Shown here in pieces: positions 33,559 to 43,090 of a stretch of 64,000 nucleotides of DNA (position 1 is its first letter; every line of letters begins with the position of its first letter). Under the pieces are notes generated by a model that made no database searches, had not been told where the DNA came from, and saw only the letters and a program-made list of their open reading frames with translations. A program made the translations under genes and the position numbers. Source of the DNA: Achromobacter spanius (GTDB lineage: Bacteria > Pseudomonadota > Gammaproteobacteria > Burkholderiales > Burkholderiaceae_B); contig NZ_CP034689.1 of the NCBI RefSeq assembly GCF_003994415.1, positions 4,526,001 through 4,590,000 of the forward strand, written 5' to 3'.

Positions 33559-36500
33559 GTGCTTTCCACCTGAAGAGGCGCGCCCGCCTCGGTACGAACC
33601 ACCATCCCGTCCATTTCGAGTCGGTCAAGCTGGCGCGCGGTCTTCCCCGTATTGCTGGCCGTCGCTCTCGCCTCGATGCGCAGGCTGGCGACTTCCGCCC
33701 GCAACGCCTCATTCGACTGGCGCAGCGCACGCAATTCTGCAAGCAGCAACTCTTGATTGCCGCCCCCGGAAAGGATCGCCTGCGTACGCTCTGCGCTGAA
33801 GATCCGAGAAGGGCCGGTTACCTCCAACTCCGGCCCGCGCTCGCCGACAAGGCGCAACCCGCCGGCATGGTCGCCCCCCTTCGCAAACGCCGCCACGGCT
33901 TGGCCGGTCAACGCATTGACCACCTGGCGCAATCCGTTCACTGTTGCATCGCGGCTAGCGTTGATCGCATTCGTGATCACCTGTTCGCCGCTAAGCGCGG
34001 AAGTCTCAAGAGCGGCAAGGGTCGCATCAATCTGCGCAAGCAGATCCAGGCTTTCCTTCGCGTAGTCCTTCGGCGCGACGGAATCCAGACGGCCGGCGAT
34101 AGCTTCGGCCCGAGCCAGCGCCGTAGCAACAAACGCCTGATATGCGGCATCGGATGAGAACGAATCCTTAGCCGCCTCAAGCATCGGTTGCAGAAGTGAG
34201 TTGAGCTTGTCGGCATAGCCGGCCAGCGATTCCCCGTCCGCCCCCATCGCACTCGCGTACGCTTTCGCATAGTCGCCTTGCAAAGATGCGAACTGATCTT
34301 CGGGAGATAGCTGGCTATAACGGTAGTCAGAAACCGACTTTCGAAGCCCGGCAGCGCTTTCCGCCATCAAGCCGGCCAACGCCTTCTGGGCCTCGTAGTA
34401 ACGCACAGTCTCCGCGCGCAACTCGCCCAACCGAGAAACCGACTTCGTTGCATCAAGCGCAAACTTCTGCAATGCGTCCGCATACGCCGTTTGCTGGCTC
34501 TTGGCGTTTATTGCCGCTTCGGTCGCAGCCGCCTGCGCGCTAGCGGCGGCCGTCACCGACGCCGCATACTCGGCCTGCAGGCGGGCCACATCGGCCAGCC
34601 CCGGTGCCGCTGCTGCCGCCGCCTGAGCGGCCTGCAACGCCGCTTGCGCCTGCGCCCAGGCTTCTCGCGCAGCCGGCATCTGCGATTGCGCCACGCTACG
34701 CGCCGCGTCAAGCTCCGCCCAGTTCTTCTTTTTGTACGTGACCGTTTTGGGCGCGTAAATATCCCAATTCAGTTTATCCAGCAGCGCCTGGGCTTCGGTC
34801 GCCCGTTGCTGAGCCGCTGCAAGGCCCATGGTTGCGGTGTCGTAGCGTCCCTTTACGGCGTTGTATGCCCCCTCACGCTGTTTGCGCTCAGCCACCCGCT
34901 GCGCCGCCAAAGCATCAGCGGCGCTCAGCCGGCCAGCGGCGGCGACCAGGCCAGCATTGCTCGGTCCCACCGTATTAATCCCGGTGATTTCCTCCGCAAT
35001 GGCCTGCGGCGTCATGACCTTGGCGTCAATGATCCCGCGCGCCGCATCCCGCACGGCCACCCGCTCGGCGTTGATGCTGCTCATCAACCCAGCGAAGCGG
35101 CCTGCTAAGTTCTGCAATGCCAGCGCCATCGTCGCGACAAACGTGTCGGTATCGACCGCCGCCAAAGCCGCGCCCAACCCAGCAAAGTCAATAATCGCGC
35201 CTCCGGCTTGCGCCCGCAGATCCGCGATCTGATCGCCCAACATTGCGGACGCCTCCTGCCCGGCAGTCATTTCCGCGGAAGCGCCGCCCAGATTACCGTT
35301 GAACTGGATCAGGCCGGAATCCAGAATCAGGAACAGGCGCGAGATATACCCAACTGCCGCCGAAGCCGACGACGCGCTGTCCGACACCTCATCAAACGCG
35401 ATCGCCGCGCCGGACAACGCAGGCAACGATGCCCCTCGCCCAACAAACGGCTCAAACAACGCCGTAGCTGCTTGCTGCACCGCCCTTTCAGACGCCTCCA
35501 TTGCAGCCGCAAAGGCCGGCCCGAGAGAAATCAAGGTGGCGTATGCCGCTCGCCCCGAATCCGTTGTCAGGTCCAACGCCAGCGCGACTTTGTTCAACTC
35601 CTTTATCGTGTTGGGCATATCGACACCAACCGATTGCAGCGCATCACTGATGGACGCCAAGCTGAATTTGGCGCGTTCCCCTTCGGTATATGCCACCTCA
35701 TAGAACGCTTGGCTGGCATTGGTCAGGCTCTCCAATCCACCGAATGCCGCCGCAACTTTGGTAGCCGTCTCCGCGCCCAACAGCGACACGTCCAGCAAGC
35801 CATGGCGAAGCAGCTTCAGCGAAGAATTGACGGTTGCCAAGCTGTCACTCAATCGCGCGAGCGTCTGACCAGCAGATTCACCTTCGGCGGCCAACCGGTC
35901 AATGTCAGGGATCAGCGCCCGAACCATGTTCTCTCCGACGTTCGCCAGCATCGTGTCGATGAGCTTCTGGTTCTCTTCGGCGTTCTTCGTCAGGGTGATC
36001 TTGATGCGCTCGCTGTAGGTGTCCAGAGTTTTGGACGACACCCCAATGGAGTCCGCCAGCGCGCCGACGCCATCCTTCATCAACTCAAAGGAGGCCGTCA
36101 TGGACTCCATAAATTCGTTGTCCAGCGAACGGTATTGGACTCCCTTTTTATTGCTGCGAAACAACCCACCTTTTTGAGTCCAAGGTGTCTCGTTGTGGCC
36201 CATAAAGCCAAGGGAGCCGAAGTCACCAACGATGGAGGTGTCACCGTATTTCTTTGGCGCCATGCCAAACAGGCGCGCAATCGTGGACGAACCCGAGAGC
36301 ATCGAGGCCCACTCGCCCTTGACCCCCACCGCTCGCAATACCTTGTCCGTCCACAGCGACGGCCCGGTGATTGGGTTGTACTTGGCAATCGGTGCCATCG
36401 TGCCATTGCCGGCATCCCACCCCTGCTTGTAGAGCGAACGCGAAGCCATCATGCCGGCGGCGATCCAGCCAACCACGGGAATCGCGCCAGCCGCCATCGA

Positions 36501-39164
36501 ACCTGCGCTGGCCGCAGCGCTGCCGGCAGTCGTCGGGCCAGCCAGGCCTGCGGCAAGCGTGGCACCCTGACCTGTCATGCCCAGCGCAAACTGCGTGGCC
36601 GCTGTTGATCCGATAGCACTCCCAATGGCAGAAACGCCCGAGGCAAGCGACGCGGTAATCCCGCCCGTCAGGGCACCGTATGCGGTCTTGGCAAGGCTCA
36701 GCACATTCATGAGTCCCAGCCCCCCAAACGAGCCGCCTTGGCCCGCTGCGCCTGCCAGGGACGCTGCCGCGCCGCCTGCGGACGAAACACCGCCCATGAT
36801 CCCCGCCAGATTGGCGACCATGTTCACAACAATGGGCTGTGCAAACATTTTGTACAGCTGGTCCGCAACCGTGGTCTTGAACGTCGTGGTCAGCGATTTG
36901 GTGAATGACTTCCAGCCCTCCTTACCGTTGTTCAGCATGTCGGCAAAGCCAATCCGGAACACGTCGCCGTACTTATCCACGCTGCGCTCCCAATCACGCG
37001 CTGCGTCGTCCGCGATCTTCTTCTGGGCGTCCTTCACGTCCTTGGCGCTGATCGCGGCAGAAAGCCGTTCCCGGGCCTCGATTTCCTGTTCGATGAGTTC
37101 AACTTCGCGCTCCGACCCTTCGAAGCCGGCCAGCGTTGCCTTTCGGTCATACAAGCGCGCGATAGTCAGACGCTCCAGCGCCGCCTTGCTCAGCCCGTAA
37201 GTGGCAACCTGATCTTCGACTGCGGCGGCCTCCAGGCTGATCTTTCCGACGCCATCTTCCAGATCCTGCATGTACTTCGCGCGCGACTCCAGAAACGCTG
37301 CCGTTTCCTTGTTGGTGCGTGCCAGGGCGCCTGCCTCGGCGGCTAACGCCTGCACGCGCTCCAGGCCGGCGCGCGCGGCTCCCTTCAAATTCCCCTGAAG
37401 CAGCTCACCGATCTCAGCGGCGCGCCGTTCATGCTCGTTGAGCTTGCTGGTTTGCAGACCACGCTCGGCCAGTTCCACGGCCAGCGCCTTTTCTTCCACG
37501 ATGCGCGCCCGCAAGCGGGCGGCTTCGCTATCGGTCGCGCTCGGACCTTTGCCGGCCCCCTTGTCATCAAACCGCTTCTCGATATCAGCCAATGCGGCCT
37601 GGTGCGCGGCATACACCTTGCGATACTCGTCAGTCCCTGCGATCAGACCAGCAACCGCTTTCCGATAGGCATTGGCCTCCGCCTCAAGGGCTTTGGCGCG
37701 CTGCTGGGGCTTGGTATTGCGGCTGTCATCATCCAAATATGACGCACGAAAACGAGCCTGCTCTAGCTGCTGCTGCGCTTCCTTCTCCGTCCTGGCGGCC
37801 GCAGCGGTCGCCGTCGCCTGAGTTTCCAGTTCAGCCAAAGCAGCTTTCGCCGCGCTCAGCCGTCGATCTACGCCCCCCGAAGGCCGACCGCGTTCTTGAC
37901 GCTCATCCATCAACTTTTGGAGGTTGGCAACTACTGCTTTCTGCTTTTCGACTTGGACTTCAAGCCCGCTTTCGCGGCCAATATTTGCGACGCCGCTTAC
38001 TGCGCTGCTCATAGCCCGCGCAATTGCGTTCCACCCCCGCTCGATATAGCCCAACTGCTGCACGATCTTCGGCGAGCGGCCGTTGATTGCGTCTGCGTAG
38101 GCCGACTGCGCCACCGTAGCGGCTTCCGTCGTCTTCCCTTGGCGTTCTAGCGCGCGAATCTGCTCAAACGTGCTGGACGTGAGGTAGTTCATTCCCTCAT
38201 TCAGCTTAAGCGAAGCATCAAGGGGCGCTTTCCCCAGATCCTCAAATGCCTTGGCCGTGTCTGAAACCGCCGTGCCCGTCGCCTTCTCCCAGCGTATCGC
38301 GGCCGTAGTAAATGCCTCAAGATTCTGGGCGCCAATCTTTGAAGCGCCGGCAAACACGTTTACTGCGGCGGCCGCTTGGCTTTGTGAACCGATCACATTG
38401 CTGATGCGGTCGGACATTACCTGCAACTGGCCCCCAGTCACGCCTAAGACGTTGCCCGTCTTGATAAGCGTCTGATCAAACGCCTTCGACTCCTGCGAAC
38501 CCTTGTAATAAGCCACGCCCAGGGCCGCTACGGCGCCGGCCGCCAGAGTCATGGGACTGATGAGACCTCGGACGTAAGTTCCCATGGCCCGCGCTGCGGG
38601 GCCGATCCCGCCAAACATATCCTTCAGTTGTCCGCCTTGCTGCAGCAGCACCGTCATCGGCCGCTGACCGCCCTGAATGGACGTGATGATGTCGGTGAAC
38701 TGCGCAGGCACACCGCGCATCGCGGCGGCCGTAGCCTTTGCCGACATGCCCAATTGCTGCATGACGGGTTCAGTGGCTGCCAGAGCCGCTTTCGCCTGGG
38801 TCTGCTTTGCCGTAACGGCGTTCAATTGGTCCAGATACGGCTTGAGCTGGTTGGCGTCAATTCCTCGCTGCTTGGCGATTTCTTGATAGTAGGCAGCCGT
38901 GCCGCGCGCGCCCGCCTCAGTCACAGCAATCTGGCGCTCAATCTGTCCGATAAGACTCTGCGTCGAACGCTCAATCTTCTTGGTCGCCTGACTGCTGCTA
39001 TCGGCCGCCTTGTTGAGACTGGTCGACGCACCACGCCCCAGACTGTCCAGCGACTTCTTCGCCTTGCCCGTTTCCTGCGCCACGTCCGCCATCGCGGCAG
39101 ACAAGCCGGACGTATCGCCCGTGACGGCAACGACGCCTTCCGCAATAACTTTCGACATAGTCAA
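33555..39164 (-). CDS. Tail tape measure protein
   Basis: 1,869 residues, the longest gene here. N-terminal part resembles phage tape measures (GVVAVTGDTSGLSAAMADVA, long helices with AAYYQEIAKQRGID). A hydrophobic Gly/Ala-rich stretch lies near residues 800-900 (LMNVLSLAKTAYGALTGG). Helical coiled regions rich in Ala, Gln and Arg make up much of the rest. Near the C terminus FAKGGDHAGGLRLVGERGPE is the ending motif of many tape measures. An in-frame ATG at 39158 is an alternative start. It sets tail length and takes part in DNA ejection. Confidence 0.93.
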   Translation of the reverse strand: MTMSKVIAEGVVAVTGDTSGLSAAMADVAQETGKAKKSLDSLGRGASTSLNKAADSSSQATKKIERSTQSLIGQIERQIAVTEAGARGTAAYYQEIAKQRGIDANQLKPYLDQLNAVTAKQTQAKAALAATEPVMQQLGMSAKATAAAMRGVPAQFTDIITSIQGGQRPMTVLLQQGGQLKDMFGGIGPAARAMGTYVRGLISPMTLAAGAVAALGVAYYKGSQESKAFDQTLIKTGNVLGVTGGQLQVMSDRISNVIGSQSQAAAAVNVFAGASKIGAQNLEAFTTAAIRWEKATGTAVSDTAKAFEDLGKAPLDASLKLNEGMNYLTSSTFEQIRALERQGKTTEAATVAQSAYADAINGRSPKIVQQLGYIERGWNAIARAMSSAVSGVANIGRESGLEVQVEKQKAVVANLQKLMDERQERGRPSGGVDRRLSAAKAALAELETQATATAAAARTEKEAQQQLEQARFRASYLDDDSRNTKPQQRAKALEAEANAYRKAVAGLIAGTDEYRKVYAAHQAALADIEKRFDDKGAGKGPSATDSEAARLRARIVEEKALAVELAERGLQTSKLNEHERRAAEIGELLQGNLKGAARAGLERVQALAAEAGALARTNKETAAFLESRAKYMQDLEDGVGKISLEAAAVEDQVATYGLSKAALERLTIARLYDRKATLAGFEGSEREVELIEQEIEARERLSAAISAKDVKDAQKKIADDAARDWERSVDKYGDVFRIGFADMLNNGKEGWKSFTKSLTTTFKTTVADQLYKMFAQPIVVNMVANLAGIMGGVSSAGGAAASLAGAAGQGGSFGGLGLMNVLSLAKTAYGALTGGITASLASGVSAIGSAIGSTAATQFALGMTGQGATLAAGLAGPTTAGSAAASAGSMAAGAIPVVGWIAAGMMASRSLYKQGWDAGNGTMAPIAKYNPITGPSLWTDKVLRAVGVKGEWASMLSGSSTIARLFGMAPKKYGDTSIVGDFGSLGFMGHNETPWTQKGGLFRSNKKGVQYRSLDNEFMESMTASFELMKDGVGALADSIGVSSKTLDTYSERIKITLTKNAEENQKLIDTMLANVGENMVRALIPDIDRLAAEGESAGQTLARLSDSLATVNSSLKLLRHGLLDVSLLGAETATKVAAAFGGLESLTNASQAFYEVAYTEGERAKFSLASISDALQSVGVDMPNTIKELNKVALALDLTTDSGRAAYATLISLGPAFAAAMEASERAVQQAATALFEPFVGRGASLPALSGAAIAFDEVSDSASSASAAVGYISRLFLILDSGLIQFNGNLGGASAEMTAGQEASAMLGDQIADLRAQAGGAIIDFAGLGAALAAVDTDTFVATMALALQNLAGRFAGLMSSINAERVAVRDAARGIIDAKVMTPQAIAEEITGINTVGPSNAGLVAAAGRLSAADALAAQRVAERKQREGAYNAVKGRYDTATMGLAAAQQRATEAQALLDKLNWDIYAPKTVTYKKKNWAELDAARSVAQSQMPAAREAWAQAQAALQAAQAAAAAAPGLADVARLQAEYAASVTAAASAQAAATEAAINAKSQQTAYADALQKFALDATKSVSRLGELRAETVRYYEAQKALAGLMAESAAGLRKSVSDYRYSQLSPEDQFASLQGDYAKAYASAMGADGESLAGYADKLNSLLQPMLEAAKDSFSSDAAYQAFVATALARAEAIAGRLDSVAPKDYAKESLDLLAQIDATLAALETSALSGEQVITNAINASRDATVNGLRQVVNALTGQAVAAFAKGGDHAGGLRLVGERGPELEVTGPSRIFSAERTQAILSGGGNQELLLAELRALRQSNEALRAEVASLRIEARATASNTGKTARQLDRLEMDGMVVRTEAGAPLQVEST

Positions 39165-39194
39165 CCCAAATGAAAAATGCCCGCTCTAGGCGGG

Positions 39195-39512
39195 CTACTT
39201 CCGGTTTCTCTCATCCAATGCGGCAAACTCAAGGACGCGCACCTGGTCTTCCAGTTCTTCGTATTGCTCGGGAGACAGGCCCATGCGGTCCATCTTGTGG
39301 AACAGCGCGACGTAGTTCAACCCAGTCGCACCCGCCATTCCGACTAACCATTGCGAACGCAGCGAAAAGAACAACAGAAACGCGGTTTCGTTCTCCGGCC
39401 AGATTTCGACCGGATCGCCGGCAACGTCATCCGGGGTGAGGCCGAATGCCGCGAGCTCGCGCGGATCAGGCGGCCTCTCATAAAGTGCGGCGCCCAGCGC
39501 CTTCAGTTTCCC
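39195..39512 (-). CDS. Tail assembly chaperone, -1 frameshift extension (T-like)
   Basis: This frame has no good start but follows directly from the slippery GGGAAAC at the 3' end of the preceding chaperone gene. A -1 slip gives KLKALGAALYERPPDPREL and then FGLTPDDVAGDPVEIWPENE, ending ALDERNRK at 39195. The product of about 208 residues corresponds to the lambda gpGT fusion; the extension looks like DUF1799. It should bind the tape measure, encoded next. Confidence 0.8.
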   Translation of the reverse strand, partial: GKLKALGAALYERPPDPRELAAFGLTPDDVAGDPVEIWPENETAFLLFFSLRSQWLVGMAGATGLNYVALFHKMDRMGLSPEQYEELEDQVRVLEFAALDERNRK

Positions 39513-39820
39513 AGGCGGGCTTTGCTCAGCTCGTCGATATACGCGCCGACGACGGCGCGCGCCGATCCGACGTAGCCCTCGACCATGCGTTCGATGTTCC
39601 CCGCATCGAATGCGTCATCCAGTTCCCAGCCGCACGCCACGTCGAGCAGGATTTCCACGTCTTCGCGGCCTTCCAGCTTTTCAAGGAACTCCTTGAATTC
39701 CTCCTTGGTGCGATGCTTGAACGTAAATTCCACGTCCACGAAGCCATTGCCGGGCACAGGCAGACCCACCTTGCGCTTGAACGTCGGAGCCGGGTTGAGG
39801 GTGAATTTGAGTTTCGCCAT
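39503..39820 (-). CDS. Tail assembly chaperone (G-like)
   Basis: 105 residues (MAKLKFTLNPAPTFKRKVGL, then FTFKHRTKEEFKEFLEKLEG and GWELDDAFDAGN). It lies between the tail tube and tape measure genes, the conserved place of the lambda G gene. The codons before its stop read CTG GGA AAC TGA, containing the heptamer GGGAAAC in the right phase for -1 slippage (39506-39512). Two products are therefore expected. Confidence 0.85.
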   Translation of the reverse strand: MAKLKFTLNPAPTFKRKVGLPVPGNGFVDVEFTFKHRTKEEFKEFLEKLEGREDVEILLDVACGWELDDAFDAGNIERMVEGYVGSARAVVGAYIDELSKARLGN

Positions 39821-39893
39821 GATGTAGTGATTTCCTATTGCGTTTCTGATCGTTTGCCACCGCCCGGAATGGACGGTGGAACCGGTGATGGGC

Positions 39894-40544
39894 TTATGCG
39901 GCGGCGTAGCGCACGGGGCGCGACAGCAGCGAGAACGTGGCCCGCACGCCCATCACTTCGCCCTTGGTCATGGTCGGCGTCTCGTTGAACGACACATAGC
40001 CGTTGTAGAGAATCATCGAACCGTTCGGGAACGTGATGCGCAGAGCGCGCACTTCACGGGTTTCCGCAGCGGCTTGCAGCGCCTTGTAGCCGGCCAGCGT
40101 CGGATCGTCGGCAATGGTCAGATCCAGCGACTGCGCGCTGGCCTGCGTCGGGATCTGCGCTTCGAAATCGTTTTCCAGAAAGCTGTACGTAGCGAACTGC
40201 ATTTCGCCGCCGGACGTGCTGGTTTCCAGGATCTGCGTGATCTGGGTGAACGCCGTGATTTCACGCACCGAGCCGGCGCCGGTGCCAGCGGGGAACTGCA
40301 CCAGAGATGATGTATTCATGCCATCCAGCGAGAATGCTCCGGCGGCGGCATCGGCGACACGCACGATGCGCTCATTGATCTTCTGCCAGCCGGACTTCAC
40401 TTCGACGAGCGCGCCGTTGGCGATGCCGTGAGCCGCGCTTGTCGCAACGGCCGGATTAGCGTTGGTAAGAGCGGTGATGTTCTTCGACGCGCCATATGCG
40501 GTCGCCAGCGCGATGATCACGCCATTCGGGAGGGATACTGACAT
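39894..40544 (-). CDS. Major tail tube protein
   Basis: 216 residues. MSVSLPNGVIIALATAYGAS opens; an Ig-like middle segment has NANPAVATSAAHGIANGALVEVKSGW, and the C-terminal part shows FNETPTMTKGEVMGVRATFSLLS as in phage tail tubes. Its position before the chaperone pair fits. A terminator-like hairpin lies just upstream. Confidence 0.82.
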   Translation of the reverse strand: MSVSLPNGVIIALATAYGASKNITALTNANPAVATSAAHGIANGALVEVKSGWQKINERIVRVADAAAGAFSLDGMNTSSLVQFPAGTGAGSVREITAFTQITQILETSTSGGEMQFATYSFLENDFEAQIPTQASAQSLDLTIADDPTLAGYKALQAAAETREVRALRITFPNGSMILYNGYVSFNETPTMTKGEVMGVRATFSLLSRPVRYAAA

Positions 40545-40567
40545 TGTGGGCTTCCTATCTCGGGACG

Positions 40568-40590
40568 AAAAAAAACCCGCACGAGGCGGG
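40568..40590 (-). terminator. Intrinsic terminator-like hairpin upstream of the tail tube gene
   Basis: Minus-strand CCCGC/GCGGG stem (40590-40576) followed by T8 (40575-40568), in the gap between the 40649-41089 gene and the tube gene. It could attenuate read-through or form the processed 5' end of the tube message. Confidence 0.7.
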
Positions 40591-40648
40591 TTGTGTGGTG
40601 TTGCCCCAAAAATGGGGCGGTTTCGGCCCAGCGGGCCATCAAAGGGAA

Positions 40649-41089
40649 TTACGGTGGTTCAAAAACCGGGCTGTCGATTTCAAGCGCTACGCTGGAGACA
40701 GCGATATCGGTGCCGCCACCGATGCCCAACATCCGGCTAGAGGCGCGAGCGGTGAAATAGTGATGCCCGAAACCCGGAACCGTGACGCGAAAGCTGAAGC
40801 TGGATTCCGAATCAAGCGCTGCGCGCAGCAAGACCTGACCCGGGTCGACCAGGCGGTACATCTCCAGCGGTAGGGAAGCGGCGGCCTGGGCAACACGTCG
40901 CTGATAAGGAACCGCTGCGCCAATGGGGTGAAAGGGAGCGGTCTGATACGACTTGCCCAGGCTGCTCAGCACCCGGACGCCACGGACAGGCGTATAGGCC
41001 AATGCGTCGAACGCCGAACGCGTCAACGTGGACGGAAGGACGGCGCTGACACCGACCGTGGAGCCGGTGGATACATGAGGTGTCGTCAT
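40649..41089 (-). CDS. Uncharacterised phage structural protein
   Basis: 146 residues from ATG 41089, whose ATGA overlaps the stop of the tail-completion gene. It has STVGVSAVLPSTLTRSAFDA, AYTPVRGVRVLSSLGKSYQT and GFGHHYFTARASSRMLG. Beta-rich, no recognised domain. Being between tail completion and tube genes, it is likely part of the tail. Confidence 0.65.
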   Translation of the reverse strand: MTTPHVSTGSTVGVSAVLPSTLTRSAFDALAYTPVRGVRVLSSLGKSYQTAPFHPIGAAVPYQRRVAQAAASLPLEMYRLVDPGQVLLRAALDSESSFSFRVTVPGFGHHYFTARASSRMLGIGGGTDIAVSSVALEIDSPVFEPP

Positions 41090-41439
41090 AGGGTGTCGTG
41101 CCAGATCATGAAATCCTGCGTGGCGCCCCTGAAGCCGGTGATTGGGTCCGTGACGGACACCGGTCCACCCTCGGGCCGAGCAAACGTCGGCGCCCCGCAC
41201 AGGATCGCCCTGGTAGCCGCAATCAGTCCGGATGCATTCAGGCGGGTCTTCGCCCAGACATTGATTTGGACGCGAGCGCCCTGCTTGTCCGCCGTTTCCC
41301 CGTCGACAAACACGACATCGCGCCCCCCGACCTGTTGGTACGTCATGAACGGCATCGGCGTGTCGCCGGCTGCGGTATCGGGAAATACTCGGCCCTCCAC
41401 TAGAGGGGAAAGGGCCGCAACGATCATCGGCTCAAGCAT
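41086..41439 (-). CDS. DUF3168-type tail completion/terminator protein
   Basis: 117 residues: FPDTAAGDTPMPFMTYQQVGG then DKQGARVQINVWAKTRLNAS fit the DUF3168 (lambda gpU-like) pattern. Such proteins form a ring at the head-proximal end of the tail tube. It overlaps its neighbours on both sides. Confidence 0.82.
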   Translation of the reverse strand: MLEPMIVAALSPLVEGRVFPDTAAGDTPMPFMTYQQVGGRDVVFVDGETADKQGARVQINVWAKTRLNASGLIAATRAILCGAPTFARPEGGPVSVTDPITGFRGATQDFMIWHDTL

Positions 41440-41926
41440 TCATAATCTCCCCGATCTTCTCGGCCATTCGCATCCGGCCGGCCTCGACGGCGGCAGAAAT
41501 TTTTGCGTCCACCGATACTCGTAGATACGGCTGAGCTGGCTCGAATATCGGCGTCTTCAATGGCTTATCTTTGAGGGTGACGTACGATCCGTCCGGGAGC
41601 CTCAGCACGGCGTGGCGGCGCCAGTGGCCATGCTCTACCAGCCACCAGTGCGGAGCCTTGCTTTTATTCACACCGACCTGATATGTCTTGCGGTCAGCGT
41701 CGGACTCTGCCTCGTCGAACCAGCGGTAAATGGCTCCCTGAAGCTTGCCCATATGAAAAGGAACTCGCGCTCGCATTTCGTCGTAGAGAACCACCGCCAT
41801 GGCATGCGCCGCGGGCCGGACAGCTTCCTCACGCACTCTCTCCACAAACGCCGCAATTTGGCCGGCTATATCCCCCTCGAATGAGAAAGATACAGATCGA
41901 CTAGTGTGCTGTTTTCGCAGGCTCAT
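41432..41926 (-). CDS. HK97 gp10-family tail component
   Basis: 164 residues with the gp10 pattern: RPAAHAMAVVLYDEMRARVP, then FHMGKLQGAIYRWF and HWWLVEHGHWRRH, and QPYLRVSVDAKISAA at the end. It joins head and tail during assembly. It overlaps the next gene upstream and downstream by a few bases. Confidence 0.87.
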   Translation of the reverse strand: MSLRKQHTSRSVSFSFEGDIAGQIAAFVERVREEAVRPAAHAMAVVLYDEMRARVPFHMGKLQGAIYRWFDEAESDADRKTYQVGVNKSKAPHWWLVEHGHWRRHAVLRLPDGSYVTLKDKPLKTPIFEPAQPYLRVSVDAKISAAVEAGRMRMAEKIGEIMNA

Positions 41927-42261
41927 GCGGCAACCTCCATCGGAGATAGGAGTCTACAAACGAGATCGACATGATCCCGCTTCACTTCATCCGTTAAGAC
42001 CGCCTCGATTTCGTAGAAGTCCTCACGATGGTGAACACGCATTCCCGCGACAACATCCCGCCGAAATCTGAGCCTGATGCTCGCTTTGACAATTTGGCGC
42101 TCCGCACCAGCCTTGATTGCCTGAATTCCCGACGTGTGCCGTATCGACGCCCAGTTCGGCGGGCCATAGCGCACCCACTTGTTCGTTAACTCGTTTGCCG
42201 CGTCACGTTCCCCCGCATTTATCAGGAGCTCGATGCGGCTATTCAGCGATCCGGCTCTCAT
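41923..42261 (-). CDS. Head closure protein (SPP1 gp16-like)
   Basis: 112 residues: MRAGSLNSRIELL, then WVRYGPPNWASIRHTSGIQA and FRRDVVAGMRVHHREDFYEI. This is the usual pattern of head-tail stoppers, small beta barrels which close the portal. Confidence 0.86.
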   Translation of the reverse strand: MRAGSLNSRIELLINAGERDAANELTNKWVRYGPPNWASIRHTSGIQAIKAGAERQIVKASIRLRFRRDVVAGMRVHHREDFYEIEAVLTDEVKRDHVDLVCRLLSPMEVAA

Positions 42262-42677
42262 GGCAACACCCGGCCATAGGGGAAGACTAGTCGCGCAAAT
42301 CCAGGATTATCGTGAAGCATCTTTTCACCCGCTGCCTCCGGGTTGTTCAGCATGTCGCCTACCAACATCACAATCGCCAATTTCAGCGGCTCCGGAGCGG
42401 GCCCCGGCCTGGACGTGAATACCACTGGATACGCTCCTGGCTCCCCGTCCAGATCGGCCGGCCAGATGGGCAGCGGGGCCGTCCGGCCGCCGACAGGGGT
42501 CCATTCGTAAGACGCCGTGGCGAGCGCAAGACCCGTTCTTCTCTCGATCAATTCGCGAGCCGCCGATATCAGCCCCGGAATATCCTCATCTAGAGCATCG
42601 TGATCAATACGTAGAAGCCGCTTCACCCGGTCCACGCTGATAGGCTCGCTGACCGCAGGAGTGATCAGGCGCAGCAT
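42258..42677 (-). CDS. Head-tail connector (gp6-like)
   Basis: 139 residues: ISVDRVKRLLRIDHDALDED, ISAARELIERRTGLAL, and LKLAIVMLVGDMLNNPEAAG near the C terminus. This is the adaptor pattern of HK97 gp6/SPP1 gp15, which docks on the portal. Confidence 0.86.
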   Translation of the reverse strand: MLRLITPAVSEPISVDRVKRLLRIDHDALDEDIPGLISAARELIERRTGLALATASYEWTPVGGRTAPLPIWPADLDGEPGAYPVVFTSRPGPAPEPLKLAIVMLVGDMLNNPEAAGEKMLHDNPGFARLVFPYGRVLP

Positions 42678-42679
42678 GG

Positions 42680-43027
42680 TCAGCCTCCTGCCGATTCAAC
42701 CGCGTTCGGGTGGGGGTCGATGTAGCCAGCGCCTTTCAGCGCGGAAACATGGTCGGCGTCAAACTCGCGCACTTCGCCGCACTTGCCGTAGATGCTGTCG
42801 TGCAGCACCAGAGCTTTCACCCGTTCCCGGGTGTCCGGCTCGGGGGCCGGTGCCGGCGCATCGGGCGGACCCGGCAGTGTCGCCGCCGGTTCGGTGCCTC
42901 CGGCCTCACCAGTCCCAGGCGCAGCGGCAGCGGCAGCGGGCGACGTTGCGTCCGCTTGCTCAGACAGAGCGGACGGGGCCGGCGCATCGCCACTCGGCGC
43001 GGCCTGGGCTGTCGTTTTTCGTGCCAT
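42680..43027 (-). CDS. Uncharacterised Pro/Ala-rich phage protein, possible head decoration
   Basis: 115 residues. The first 70 are low-complexity Ala, Pro and Thr; the last 50 form a small domain (RVKALVLHDSIYGKCGEVRE, ADHVSALKGAGYIDPH). ATG 43027 follows GGAAAAAACC. Lying after the major capsid gene, it may be a head fibre or decoration protein. Confidence 0.6.
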   Translation of the reverse strand: MARKTTAQAAPSGDAPAPSALSEQADATSPAAAAAAPGTGEAGGTEPAATLPGPPDAPAPAPEPDTRERVKALVLHDSIYGKCGEVREFDADHVSALKGAGYIDPHPNAVESAGG

Positions 43028-43090
43028 GGTTTTTTCCTTGAAAGAGAAGGCCGGCAGGATTGCCCGCCGACCTGCGATCACCCGGGCCGC

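Noticed and set aside
34491..36608. Long plus-strand open frames opposite the tape measure gene
   Set aside because: They are antisense shadows of a high-GC gene with strong family motifs; no ribosome sites and Arg/His-rich composition.
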